Shown here piece by piece: positions 11,821 through 23,833 of a stretch of 64,000 bases of DNA (position 1 is the first letter of the stretch; every line of letters begins with the position of its first letter). Location of the stretch: positions 46,422,183 through 46,486,182 of the forward strand of contig BRKX01000011.1 in the NCBI GenBank assembly GCA_026008535.1. The letters run 5' to 3'. The translations under genes were made by a program, and so were the position numbers. Under the pieces are notes generated by a model. It made no database searches, was not told where the DNA came from, and saw nothing but the letters and a program-made list of their open reading frames with translations. This DNA is from Perilla frutescens (lineage: Eukaryota; Streptophyta; Magnoliopsida; Lamiales; Lamiaceae).

Positions 11821-12073
11821 TACTATAATCGAAATATTACATTATAAATTACGCAACACTTATCTGTATACAACGTTTGTAGTAGCATTTATTACACTAT
11901 CATCATCTTTACAAATAAAAACTTTCAAATCAGCACGACTTGTGACTCGTGAAACAGTTATGTATAACTGACCATGACTAAAAACTTCTGAAATATATAT
12001 ATATGAACAAATATTATAATAATAACTTATGTTTCATTTTAAATGTTTTAAAATTTGTATATTTATATATATT

Positions 12074-15000
12074 TGTGATGACTTTATTTATTTCATTTTT
12101 ATGGGCATTTTGGTTGTTCTAAATGTCCTTTTTAGTGTGTTTTGAGTTGAAAAAGAACTGGGGAAGCACTATGGGCATTTTGGAGGTCAAATTTGGCGAA
12201 AGAAGCATTTTTGCCTAATTCTTTCTTGAATATCTCAATGATGTACAAGCTTTAGAGGCACTCGGGAACTTCTTCAGTGAGATCCTTACATAATGGAAGC
12301 AGCATGGACATACCACCAAAGGATCAAGTTGATTAGATGATGATGTGCCCACATTGCTCGCACAAGATTCGACCATAGCTGTGAAGAGGACTGTAGCGCC
12401 CCGGTCCCGAAAGACCGTGGAAATGGACGCCACGGGAGTTGGAATTAAGAAGCGGGAAAGAAATGGGGTAATTAATTAAGTAATGAAACCTTAACAGAAG
12501 ACTCAGAACAACCAAACATGCTTTATAATAAATTATACTTATCCATAATACCAAGATCAGAGCTCTTAGCATTTAGCAAAAGAATATCATAAGTGCGGAA
12601 GCTTAATTCTTAACAGAATACTAATAAAAATAGACAATGGGAAAATATGTAAATTACAATAGCCATTTCTCAACCTCGTCACCTCCACATTCCAGCCTAC
12701 TGACCTGAAAATATTTGAAAAGATTTGGGCTGAGTACTAATGTACTCAGTGGGCAAGTTTTTACAATTTAAGTTATGCAAATCATTTTCTAAAAGTAATC
12801 TATCTGTGTCCATACAGGTAGTGAAACTCAGGAGGTTTAAAGTTGAAAGCAACCTAAGTTCACCAAAATATTTTATCGTAAAGCGCTTAAGAGTATAACA
12901 AGTCACTGAACACAACCCGTACTATATCACCAACGCGTAAAGTTGAGTATGGCCAAAGTATACCTAATGAGTGTAACCAAAGAATGTAACCAATAATTGT
13001 TTCATTTTAGTCTCACCGACAAAGAGTAGGGCATGACGAATAATGCATGCATACTGTACCTACTCACATTGACACAGCGCTGGTTTATGAGACTCTGACA
13101 ACATACAGTAGCACGTAAAATATTTAACACAAATAGTCACATATGCAATTTTAATAAAGCAGAGCTTAATAACTCGAAAGATATAATTTGCAAAGATAGT
13201 ATAGTAGCCCACCTTATACATACAGAAGTCCTAACAAGGATCTAACATTCGAACACGGTATTGGAGACGGAGCAACGGTCTGGAGTTTTTTCTCGAGTTT
13301 CCCTAGGGCTAAGCTACTCTAACCATCTCGAGATTTAACCCTTCACCTTCCTCGTCAGTCAAGCAAGTCCTATAAGGATCAATCTTGCTTTAGGATCAAT
13401 AACTGCTTCCAAAATTAATCAAATATTCACTTTAATTTAATTAGAGCTTCATTAATTTTACTTTGACTGGGCATGCACAATACTCGGGTTTTAAATCTAA
13501 CATGAATCGATAATAGATTTTTACGATACTCTTCAATTAACTTGAAACAAATTCGACGTAAAATGAAACAACTTAAAACAGGGCAGCAACTTCAAAAAAT
13601 CATAAGAAATTCAATTCAAATCTAATTGAGACACGGTCAGCGGCCACACATCCGTTACAAAGGGACCTACAATCAGTCGAAGGAAGTTGAAGATAAATTC
13701 CGATCATCCTAGTCTGAAATTGGCCAAAAAGAAAAGTGTGACTGTTCACCCGAACAGATTAATCAACAAAAAGTTTGGGTCTCGATTGAGCTCGATACTC
13801 AATGGATTTTCGATTAGAACTATAATTTTTCATAGTATTGAAAATAAAGATTTCAATGGAACAAAATGTTCAACAACACAATGGCTACAACAACTGAAAA
13901 TGAGCAAGAAATATAGCATATTTAACATAGATGAAATCTGCCAGAAATGAGTGTGGTTTTCTGGGAACTTACAACTGGGATTTGAATGATGAAATGATGT
14001 TGGATCTTAGATCGGACACAAGAGATTGAAAGACTGCATGGAAGAGTTGTTATATACCAAAAATCAAGTCCATGCAATGGAGGAAAGATGGAAAATAGCC
14101 TCCAAAGTTGCAATCGCAACATAATGATTTCTGCGGCAGATTTGACATGTCAATTTGCGACGCATCTTTGATAGATCAAACGATATCATATCAACAATCC
14201 GACACCTATTCTGGAAACCTTGAAGAATTAAGTTTATAATGATGTAGATCTCATAGAAAAATAATGACTGGATCTACGGGAAAATATGTTGGAAATGACT
14301 TCGGTGAGTTACAAAAATTAAACCACCAAGAAAATAGTCGAGCTTCTTTTAGGAGCTTCAGAGATCCAAATTGAGAAATTCTTGAGCCTAAAATCAACTA
14401 CATAATTAGAGGAAAAACATACTCAAATTTCAGAAATTATGGATGAGCTTTAGGAGATGAAAATGGTAAAATACGACTGCTATACTAATGATAAAACTTA
14501 CAACTAGAAACCCCAACTTTGTATGTCTTCGTTTCTGACTTTCTGTACGCCAAATCGAGCGATTCCAGTGTCTAACATTAACTACGTGAAGAGAGGAACA
14601 AATATCCAAATTTCAGCTATGTTGGTGGAGATTTGAAGGTCGAAATATACAGAATACAATGGTTGTTGCAGCTTGGCGGAAAACAGCAACCACTGCAATG
14701 TTTGCCTTCGTTCTCGACCATATGAGAACCAAATTGGATGATTTCTTTGGCTTACATCATCTACATCAAAGTGGGATGCTCTCTGTAAAAATTTATAATT
14801 GTTGGTTAAGGTTAGAGGGTCGGAAATAGAAGAGAAAGAAAGGTTGCTGCTGTTGGGAAGGAAAGAGAGAAACTAGTGAAGAAGAGAATGTGGGAGAAAG
14901 TTGGGCTCTTGCTCATCCTCCTCTACTTGATTCAACCAATAACTATGATAAACATGTGTAGGACATGCATCCAACTAGTTTGAATAGATGGTGACACATG

Positions 15001-16837
15001 GAGCACTCTTATCATGCATGGTGACACTTGGAGCAATACAAGGTGACATTTGGAACAAGGTAAGGTTGACACTTGGAGCAATGCAAGGTTGAATGGTGGA
15101 AATCAATTTGTGATGTATTTTAATATATGGCATTGGGTTGAAATAAATAATGAATAAAATTTAGTTGGAAGGCCAAATGAACTCCATTTTTAATGAAATC
15201 AACGACCACACGATTATCAAAAGATTTGTGACCCCTAGTCAAAAGACGAAACCAATTTCGGAGTTAAACATAAAGCGGTAGAATTTTATTTTAGGGATAA
15301 AAATACGGTCTTTCAATAATTAGGACATTCATGATTTAATAAATGTCCAAATGATGAATGAAAAAGGCTCATGGAAATGTCTTGTCACGAGGAACAAAAT
15401 ATATGATCGAGAAAGATTTAGAGGACAGCATGATTTTAAGAATAGAATTGAGCCAACTTTTGGAGTCGTTTTCTCTATATTTGGAATTTTCTAAAATCAT
15501 TTCAAAGAATCATATAATCAACACATGATTCTTATATGGTTGAAGTAATTCATAGATTTATTTTAGGACGGGGTGTTACAAGGTCATTCGCGGGAAAGTC
15601 CGGAGTTTGTTAGTAGAAGATTATATTAGATGAACTGATCGAGTTTGAAGGAAGTTGGAGTAGATAGAGACTACTGGAGGGGTCAGCATACGATGATAAG
15701 ATGAAATCCCTGAAATATCAGGAACAACCCAACAACCTCCAAGATAAGGCTTATCCAGACAAGCTAAACGGGGCACACTGAATCCGGGAACAGTTGAAGA
15801 CCTCCCGCCTTTGGGGGAATTTGAATTTGGAATGTTCTCTATTTAAACAAGTTCGTATTTGGAAACAAATACCTCACACTTTACATTTTCTACACTTAAA
15901 TTCTGCATTTAGTTTTTGGTTTCAAAGTTGCTTCGGCATCAAGACAATCTCAGGTCTTATGCCCGCAAAAAGTAGGTTTATGTTTTATTGTTGTTTTAGT
16001 TCGACGTTGATGTTGAACACATTTTAATGCAATTTCAGTAAATTTTTTATTTACAATGTTTTTAATTTATGTAATTTCAATTCAGTCTAGCATGAGTGAC
16101 TAGATCTCTATTTTCGGGATTTGAACGACATATAATGGTTTACACAAATTCAAATACTCGTGAGGCCTTGCGGGCATATTACTGCATGAATAGGTTTCTG
16201 CCATTTTTTGTTCTTGTTCCAAGTGAGCGTGAGTTAAATATAACTCATGTAGCTGACCACTCTTTAGTTGTAATGAGCACACCAGAGTTAATTGGATTAA
16301 TGAATCGTGACTGTGTGTTAATCCAGACGGTAGCTGGGAAATTGATGAGTTGTTGTGGGCACGCGAGGAATCAGTAAACACAACAAACTTAGGTTCGTTT
16401 AGGGCATAAAGCTGTCAATTCATTTACATCGCTTAGGAAAACCAGGAGGTGAGTGATAGGTTAAGGGTTTAATCAACGAGGAATCAATTTTAAATATATT
16501 CTGAAAGGATGAATAAGGAGACGTAGTGAGAAATCCGGTCTCCATAATTGGGTGACTTAATCATCTAGAAAAATTGATGTGCCCATGATCGAGTGAATAA
16601 AGTCTAAACTTGATTCTAGTTCAAATTCCGAAAACTTTTATTATTTGATATTTCTTTTATTTACTTTTGCAGATTTACATTCTAGTAAAGTGACAACACA
16701 ATCCAAACTTCCTTTGTGATTGGTAACCAGGAAGTAAAATCGCATCGGCTCTCTGTGGGATCGATCCTTACTCATAACTAGCTACGCTCGTTGTGGGGAT
16801 AAGAGAATAAATTTATTTTGAGTGCAAAACGAACGCA
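12074..16837 (+). mobile_element. Ty3/gypsy LTR, solo or truncated, split by a nested solo LTR
   Basis: The left border TGTGATGACTTTATTT and the right border GTGCAAAACGAACGCA have the character of Tat/Athila-type LTR ends. Bases 15940-16837 share a series of blocks with the LTR at 17300-18915: a 'CTCAGGTCTTATGCCCGCA' type block, an ACGTTGATGTTGAAC block, TCTAGCATGAGTGACTAGA, and a terminal GGATCGATCCTTACTCA. Removing the nested 3.19 kb element leaves about 1.57 kb, a plausible LTR length. No primer-binding site follows, so this is a solo or 3' LTR. The left border is inferred and has no target duplication. Confidence 0.55.
12392..15580 (+). mobile_element. Long solo LTR (3.19 kb), Tekay/Del-like
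   Basis: The segment begins TGTAGCGCCCCGGTC and ends GGACGGGGTGTTACA, the inverted-terminal style of plant chromovirus LTRs (TGTAACACCCC..GGGGTGTTACA). The flanks AGGAC (12387-12391) and AGGTC (15581-15585) are a likely 5-bp target duplication with one mismatch. A GAGTACTAATGTACTCAGTG motif near 12733 is also familiar from these LTRs. No coding region is present. Confidence 0.7.
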
Positions 16838-17300
16838 TGTTAATTTGTTTGATTTAACTCTTTAGAAATTGATAATTATATTTTATGTAAAATAAAGTTA
16901 ATAAGTATACATTGAAACAAAAAAAAAATCAATTTAAGAAACTATAATAATGCAGCTTATGTATTTTCATTTATTACATTAAAATATGATTGATTACACT
17001 TTAGTATCCAACGTTGAGCGCTTTTATAATTGTGTTCTGATACGTAATTTTTGTATATTAAATTTAATTTGTATCATGTGCAAATGTACACAATGTAATA
17101 TGCTATTAAACGAGTTGAACCACAAGGAATTGAAGTTAATCTTGAGAATGCAAGTATTTCTAATTTAATTTTTCTTTACTATTTAGAAAAATGTAAAATG
17201 AACAAGGCATGATGCACAAACTTAACTAGAACACTTCAAAATCAACTAAAATAAACAATCAAAGGAATAAAATAATTAAAGGAAGATTAATGGGAGAAAA
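16838..17300. other. Intergenic, nothing recognised
   Basis: AT-rich stretch between two related Ty3 LTRs. It could be flanking host sequence or decayed internal sequence. Confidence 0.5.
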
Positions 17301-18915
17301 GCGGCCTAGCATTGACAAGTCCAATTTCTCTCGTATTTTTGTGTCTTTTTTCTCATTCTTTTGTCCTTTGTTTTTCTCTTTTTTTAGTCGGAAAGAGTCA
17401 GTTTGGGCATAAGAGAGGCAGGAAGCAATATAATCACCTTTGGAAGGCATTTAGATGCCAAATGATACCAAGATGGGCAATGACTTCTCAGTAGAAAGCT
17501 CTCTCTCGAGCCTGACAGAAATGTCCACCATTCCAGCAGTGTTGAAGGAGAAGTTCGTGATCGTGCTTACGCTAAACCCAAGGTAATTACAGAAGAAGAA
17601 GAGAAGATTGGGCACAAGATGAACAATACCAGCTAAAGCAGGAGCAGTGCACCCTAGCCGCCGAAGAAATGAAGGAGTTATACATGGCAATTCTGGCCGC
17701 ATCCCCAGATTCTAGGAGACGGATCGACTATTTAAGGAAGGTTAAATCTCGGCGATCTGGGACATGGCAGGTACAGATTATGCGAATCAGATCTTCTAAA
17801 TAAGGGAATAATCTACCAGATATGAAAATTCATGGGCACAACAATCTGTGAATTGAGCTGAAGATCCCCCTACTTGTGGGGGAAGTTGACTTGTGTTTTG
17901 TACTCTTATATAAGCTAGTTTCATGACAAAAGCCAAACACGAATTTATGGACAATATTTGACACACAACATTTTACTTTTCTGTTGAACAATCTCGGGCC
18001 TTCTGCCCGCAGGCTGCTAGGATTTCCATTTATGTTCTTAAATCCAACGTTGGTGTTGGATCGTTTTTGCCTTAATCTAAGTAAGTTTTCTGTTTAATAT
18101 ATTTTCTTTTATTTATTTTTATTGTTGTTCTAAGTCTAGTATGAACGACTAGACTCGTTTTTTCGGATTGAACAAAGATGAGAACTTAATAAACATGTAA
18201 GAATCGTGAGGTTTATGGGCATAAACTGTGTGAGTTTGGTTCCGTCATGTAATCGTTTTCTTTGTTGCATTAAAGTGGGTTAAACTACTTACTCATGGCT
18301 GATCACTCATTAATTAGAATTGTATTCACTACCTCTATACATGATCAATGAACCGTAGTTATGTGTTGGTCATAAAATATGAGATACATCACGGGTACTG
18401 TGGGCAACTTGAGAGATCAGTGTCGTAGTAAATCTAGGGTCTGTCTAGGGCATAAAGTTATTTTATTGTTTATAATTAATAGAGAGATCGGGGTTGGACA
18501 ACAAGTTAAGGGCTGAGAGACGAGAGATCACATCCAGTTTATACTGAAATGATAGATTGGGCACGCAGAGAGAGATCTGATGCTTTTAACCAAATAATTA
18601 GATTCACATAAGTAATCAACGTGTCCATAATCGGTCAGATGTTTGCTTAGTTCAAATCAAAGTTTAAATCTGGAATATTTTACTATTAACATTTTTGTTT
18701 CTTTTGTTTTTGTTTTATTATTTTACTTTACAGTTTTAAAATACAAAGTACGGAGACCACGACAACTCTCAAATTTTTGAAATTGGTGACATTGGAAGAT
18801 AGAGTTCGCAGCTCCTCGTAGGATCGACCCTTACTCACGTTTGCTGGCTATGCAGCAGGCATAAAGAATAAGTCTATCTTGAGATTTATTCTGACCGCGA
18901 AACAACCACGAGTCA
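17300..18915 (+). mobile_element. Ty3/gypsy 5' LTR (Tat/Athila-like)
   Basis: The right end is well defined: GAGTCA closes the LTR at 18915 and a primer-binding site starts at 18920. It shares many ordered blocks with 15940-16837 but is clearly diverged. A TATA-like box CTTATATAAG lies near 17906. The left border is approximate. Confidence 0.6.
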
Positions 18916-18919
18916 GAAT

Positions 18920-18937
18920 TGGCGTCGTTGCTAGGGA
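18920..18937 (+). other. Ty3 primer-binding site
   Basis: TGGCGTCGTTGCTAGGGA closely resembles the TGGCGCCGTTGCC.. site common in plant Tat/Athila elements, five bases after the LTR end. Confidence 0.7.
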
Positions 18938-19345
18938 GCTGATTCTAAGTAATTCTATTTTCCCAATTTGTTAGCTTGGTCGGTGGATGCACAACCTCTC
19001 TACAAGAATCTACGCATATGATCCTGAATCTGAGAAGACACTGCAGAGGAGAAGAGCGGAAGCACGGAGAGCACAACAAACCGAAATACTTACTCATGAA
19101 AGAAATCTGAAACAAGAAAAAGCACAAGAAACAAGAAAAGAGTGTCATTATGGCTGAAGAAGAAGGTCGAACGTTGAGGCAGTTAGTCTTTCTGACTAAC
19201 ATGTCTATGACATGTCTCATAGACATTAAGTCCCCAGCTATCATCAGAAAGTGGGAGTTAAGGCAAATTTTATCAAAATCTTACCCAAATACCGTGGGAT
19301 AAATGGAGAAAATCCTCAGAGGCATACCAAGTCAAATAAAATAGC
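18938..19345 (+). pseudogene. Ty3/gypsy gag N-terminal remnant
   Basis: A frame from about 19020 reads DPESEKTLQRRRAEARRAQQ and ends in a stop at about 19152. It overlaps an ATG frame, MAEEEGRTLRQLVFLTN, continuing to WELRQILSKSYPNT and a stop at about 19302; traces such as GENPQRHTK follow. This is the start of a Tat/Athila-like gag, truncated. Nothing of pol remains before the RING gene. Confidence 0.6.
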
Positions 19346-19525
19346 ATGGTTGGTCATATTAGAATTAGATACAAACAAATTGAAAAATAGAGCTTAGTTA
19401 AAATTTCAAGAATTTCATATCAATCTATTTTACATGACTTTACAATATATTTGCTGACTAACAAAAATTAATTTAATCCCTAATGAGAAATTAAAAAAAA
19501 GAATTGACCATCTTATCCTTCCATT

Positions 19526-20623
19526 CTATTGCTCAATGGGAACCGAAACCGAATTTGTGCTCCTATCCCTCCTCAACACATACCTACTAAAAATTGAATC
19601 GCCCGAACCCGAACCCGAATCCGAACCCGAATCCGAACCCGATTCCCGAAGACTCGCGCTCCTCCTAATCGGTGCAGGAGCTCCATCCGACCGCCCCCTC
19701 CTGAAAATCGATCCCAAATTGCCGAGAAACCGCCGGAAAACGCCGCCCCTCCGCCGCTGAACCCACGGCCCCCACTCAATTCCCCTCGGCGCGGTGCTGT
19801 TCAGACTCAGATTCCCCTCCACTTCCGAATACACCGCCGGCATCTCCCCTTCTCCTCCCCCTACAAATCTCCCCACAGCGAAACCACCGCCGGGCAGACG
19901 CCAAATCGATAGTCCCACCGCCCCTGACTGACCGGAACCGCCGTCAGGCTCATCGACCGGAAGCTCGTGGCGGCAGACCGGGCACGAGTTGTGGAGATTG
20001 AGCCACGGGAATATGCAATCGGAATGATATATGTGGTTGCAGGGCATCTCGCGAGCCTCGGATCCGAGCACGAAGGCGTCGGTGCACACGGCGCAGTGCG
20101 CGTCGGCGTCCACGTGGCACTCCTGGATCTGAACCGTCGGCAGCGACGCCACGGCCTGCTTGCTGGCCGGCGGATTCTCCGGCCGGGCCCACAAGCTGAA
20201 CCCGATCTGCGACAGGCGGTCGAGCATCACCTCGAATCCGGATCCGAGCAGCGACTCCGACATGGCGGAGGGGAGCGGCCGGATCCCCATCCCCGACCCG
20301 TCGTCGTAGTAGAGCTCGTAGCTCCGCCGCCCGCCGCCGGGCGGGGACTCCGACTCCGGATTGTTCCGGAGGACTATCAGAGGATTGAACGAGGTTCCGT
20401 TGCGGCGGCGGCGGCGGGGGGAGGCAAATCGGCGGGGACGCTCCGGAGAGAAATCGGTGGGGTCCACCACTTGAACGAATCCGCCGCTGCAGTGGGGACA
20501 GACGACGGACTCCTCGGAGGCGACGGCGACGATTCTGGTGCACTGGTAGCACCAGTACGACGGCGACGGCGACGGTGGTGGCAAATCCATCGGAGCTGAT
20601 CGGTGAAGCTGAAGGAAATCCAC
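19526..20623 (-). CDS. RING-H2 E3 ubiquitin ligase, RDUF1/RDUF2-like
   Basis: Intronless 365-residue protein. An N-terminal zinc ribbon has cysteines at 25, 28, 42 and 45 (YWCYQC..VVCPHC). A canonical RING-H2 finger has C177, C180, C195, H197, H200, C203, C214 and C217, with W207 at the E2-contact position. Residues about 235-310 match the DUF1117 region (LSIWRLPGGGFAVGRF; NSTAPRGIEWGPW). This domain order is that of the Arabidopsis RDUF1/RDUF2 ligases, cytosolic or nuclear enzymes linked to abscisic-acid and stress responses. Catalysis would be ubiquitin transfer from an E2 to an unknown substrate. A Ser/Gly/Asp-rich repeat lies near the C-terminus. A second ATG at codon 12 could be the true start. 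Local GC content is much higher than in its surroundings. Confidence 0.9.
   Translation of the reverse strand: MDFLQLHRSAPMDLPPPSPSPSYWCYQCTRIVAVASEESVVCPHCSGGFVQVVDPTDFSPERPRRFASPRRRRRNGTSFNPLIVLRNNPESESPPGGGRRSYELYYDDGSGMGIRPLPSAMSESLLGSGFEVMLDRLSQIGFSLWARPENPPASKQAVASLPTVQIQECHVDADAHCAVCTDAFVLGSEAREMPCNHIYHSDCIFPWLNLHNSCPVCRHELPVDEPDGGSGQSGAVGLSIWRLPGGGFAVGRFVGGGEGEMPAVYSEVEGNLSLNSTAPRGIEWGPWVQRRRGGVFRRFLGNLGSIFRRGRSDGAPAPIRRSASLRESGSDSGSDSGSGSGDSIFSRYVLRRDRSTNSVSVPIEQ
19605..19655. repeat. Coding minisatellite in the RING gene
   Basis: A 12-bp unit, CCGAACCCGAAT, is repeated about four times with small changes. It encodes the SGSDSGSDSGSG stretch on the minus strand. Confidence 0.75.
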
Positions 20624-20701
20624 AGAAATAGAAGAGGGTGAAGAATATTCCGTCGGAGAGATATGGTTTGATTGGCAGAGTGCGTTTGTGCTGTGTATAT
20701 G

Positions 20702-20717
20702 TATATATTTTTATACG
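20702..20717 (-). promoter_or_regulatory. Candidate TATA box of the RING gene
   Basis: On the minus strand the sequence is CGTATAAAAATATATA, about 80-95 bases upstream of the first ATG at 20623. Spacing and sequence fit a plant core promoter. Confidence 0.5.
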
Positions 20718-20719
20718 TA

Positions 20720-22349
20720 AAATGATTGTTGAGTGTGAGCTGTGAAGACAGAGAGAAACTGATGAGAGAGATTAGATTACAGAAATATTACACGTTTATG
20801 TCCAAAAATAAGAATGTAGGAAGCATATAGCCATGAATTAAAACGCGTGTATTAACGTCTGTTACCTTTCCTTCAAATTTTAGATATGTAAACTTACTAA
20901 ATATTTTTTTATTAAATATTGTAATAGTATGAACACTTATTCCTCAAATCTAATATTATTTCTGTTGTCAATTTAAGTGCTTAATTGTTTGATAATTAAT
21001 ACTTCAAAAAAATTAGAAAAAATGGCAAGATCCTTTTGATTAGTAAAAGATATTTGTCCAAAATTATGGTAAAAATTTGTTTGAAATAAATTCGTTTTCA
21101 AATATAAATTTATTATTTACAACTATTTTGTTAGTTAAAATAGAAATACTTAGTATTATTACATCACATTGTTCAATCTTCGGAGTTTGATATTTTAATG
21201 AATATTTTTAACTCAGACACATTAAAAAAAAATGTTTAGATCATTATAAGAAATGTAATATGTCATTTTTATCTATTTGATACTTGTCCTGTCAATCGCA
21301 CATATACTTATTTTTGAAATGAACAAATTTTCAGTTACTATTACATAAGTCAAGATATAGAATATGTAAATTTGCTACAGTATAATTTTGTGAGTAATTA
21401 TTTTATGTATAGAAAAAGAGTCAACCACCAACCACGAGAAGGAGAAAGTAACGGCGTAAAACGTTATGTGCAAAGTGGACTGGTCAGGAATCAGGGTTGT
21501 GAAAACAATATAATTGCAAGTTGAATAATAATAGTAGTATAGGAAATAAATTAATTTTAATTTGCAGTCAAAGCGCGCCGTGGAGGGAAAGCCGGCTGAC
21601 ATATATGATATATATACGTCGAATAAATCGCGAGGAAAGTTCGAGGGAACGCCGATTTTGATGGATTTTTTGGAAACTAATCGGCGACTGCTGCTTCCAT
21701 TCCAATGGGAAGTACATTTACGCGTCACCATGGCCCATCAATTCCTCCATTCTTCAAATTTTATTCATAACTAATTAACTATGTTAACCTTATTCACTCC
21801 GAATATAATTAAACAGTTCTTATACTTTGATCAATGTATTAATTTGGTCTATACATATATACAACGTCTGTCAAATACAATTTAAGATTCTCATTCAATT
21901 TTTTAATTTCAACTAATGCATTTTTTTTCTATGATAGCAGTATTTAATCTATATATAATAATCAACACAATTTATATATTTACTCTATAGAAAATGGTTT
22001 ATGGTTTTCGACTTTTCATTTTAATATGTCGAATTATATCAAATGTAATTACTTTCGGCAATCTCATGTACATCATAAAAGGCTCAATAAGACTCAAATA
22101 TAACATACCCAACCCAATCACAGCATATTTGTCAAATATAACAATATAGTTTTATAATATATCGTTATTATATCAAATATTACATAGATTTATTTTTTGT
22201 TGAATGACTATATATCTAATATCCCGCATTTATGGAAATATGACCCCCACGATGATGGTATTCTCAATTACCTCCCAGGTCAAAAATATATAGCCACGTT
22301 CCTTTTCTCACACACATTCAAAACATATATCTAATGTACTTGAAAATAA

Positions 22350-22381
<32 letters not shown>

Positions 22382-23190
22382 CTGTGTGTGTATTTCATAA
22401 TTACTTGGAAAAGTAAATTACATGAAGATTTCATAATGTACTTTTGTTTATTCATTCAAACGAAAATGGTTGATAACTCCAAAAGCATTAAATATGGATA
22501 TATTGAGATTATAAACATTATATTTAATACACATAAAATAATGAATATGAACTATATATAATTTGGGACAAAAAAAAAGTTGACTTGGGATAGATATAGC
22601 AAATAATATACAAATTATATGAATAAGAATGTACACACGAATGCACGTGATCAAATTAATTACATAATATAATCATTTACTTTCTTTTTTTTTATGTCGA
22701 GAGTAACCTGGAGCCGCTACCGTAGTGCACAGTGTGTAAATCTCGTCTGTGTATAATAGCATGCAAACTTACACATAGGAGATAAACCATACTTGACAAA
22801 TCAAATGTGAGCCTAGTGTTGATGGTGGGTCAGTGAGGATACCGAGTTATTGCATGCAAATAGTGTTCACCTTAATTCATCCACATAAGCATGTTCATTT
22901 ATTAAAAAGTATAAAAGACAATCTCACCAATTGAAAAAGGTTTTGTGATATATACAAGGTTATTAGCATTTAATTAAAAATAGAAAATTTACTTGTTAGG
23001 CTTTGATACATAGCCTTATGTATAAATTAAATCTCACCCATGTTTCATTGATATTTTCATTTGTCAAATCACCGATCGATACTATTAGTAGTAGCTACAA
23101 TAATTTATACGTGTATTTTGGTAAATGACAATATTTGGTAGTTTGTAATATTAATTGGACAAAGTATCAATCAAACATGAACGGAATACC

Positions 23191-23262
<72 letters not shown>

Positions 23263-23833
23263 TTGAAAATGAAAATATTTTTTCTTTTCATATTTTATTG
23301 ATATATATATATATATATATTTAAAACCTAGAATTTATATTTTCATGAGTGACACTGAGTAAGTCGGAATAAGAAGTTATTGAAACCTATTTACATTCAT
23401 AAAATAGTATGAATCATGAATTGACATTAAGCAACTACAGAATTGCATAATCTAGTTCGAGTGTCTTGTTTCTTTGTTTTGGTGATTGGGGCCATGCCTC
23501 GCCACCGAATACCCAGACAAAATTATTACTAATAAATTATTATTTGGAAATAGTGGGAGAATTGTGTGTCCACGTACAATCATCTCTATACATGCATACT
23601 ATATTATTATGTGAGAAAAATGCAAAACCTTATACGAAACATGTCTATATGCTGTTAATTTATCTATGCGTTAAATTCGATTGATGAGTATCTAATTTAA
23701 TGAACATACAGTGACTTTGATCGGAGTCGTAAAATTATTTTGGCCTAATCGCAAAATAAAGCCAAACATTTACGAGTTTTTGTATTTACTCTTCATAATT
23801 TGGTTGTGCTCCTGTTTTATTTTTTAATTATAT
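20720..23833. other. AT-rich intergenic region
   Basis: No gene is supported. A (TA)n tract lies at 22353-22381, an (AAT)n tract at 23191-23264 and an (AT)n tract at 23301-23321. The open frame at 21562-21774 has no recognisable domain. Bases 22700-22860 look like a degenerate dispersed repeat of unknown class. Confidence 0.6.
23191..23264. repeat. (AAT)n microsatellite
   Basis: About 24 uninterrupted AAT units. Confidence 0.95.

Noticed and set aside
12215..12915. Several minus-strand frames of 70-80 codons
   Set aside because: They lie across LTR boundaries and have no domain or codon signal; chance frames in retroelement sequence.
16096..16381. Overlapping 93-codon frames on both strands
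   Set aside because: Located inside a Ty3 LTR with no protein similarity I recognise. The same region in the related LTR is not open.
19950..20599. Long frames of about 200 codons on both strands within the RING gene
   Set aside because: GC-rich shadows of the RING-H2 coding frame, which has all zinc ligands in order.
21562..21774. Possible small gene upstream of the RING gene (70 codons)
   Set aside because: GC content is a little higher than its surroundings, but there is no recognisable motif, start context or splice structure, so it is not listed as a gene.
22334..22561. 75-codon frame containing an Ile-Tyr repeat
   Set aside because: Created by the (TA)n microsatellite; the same applies to frames at 51879-52206.
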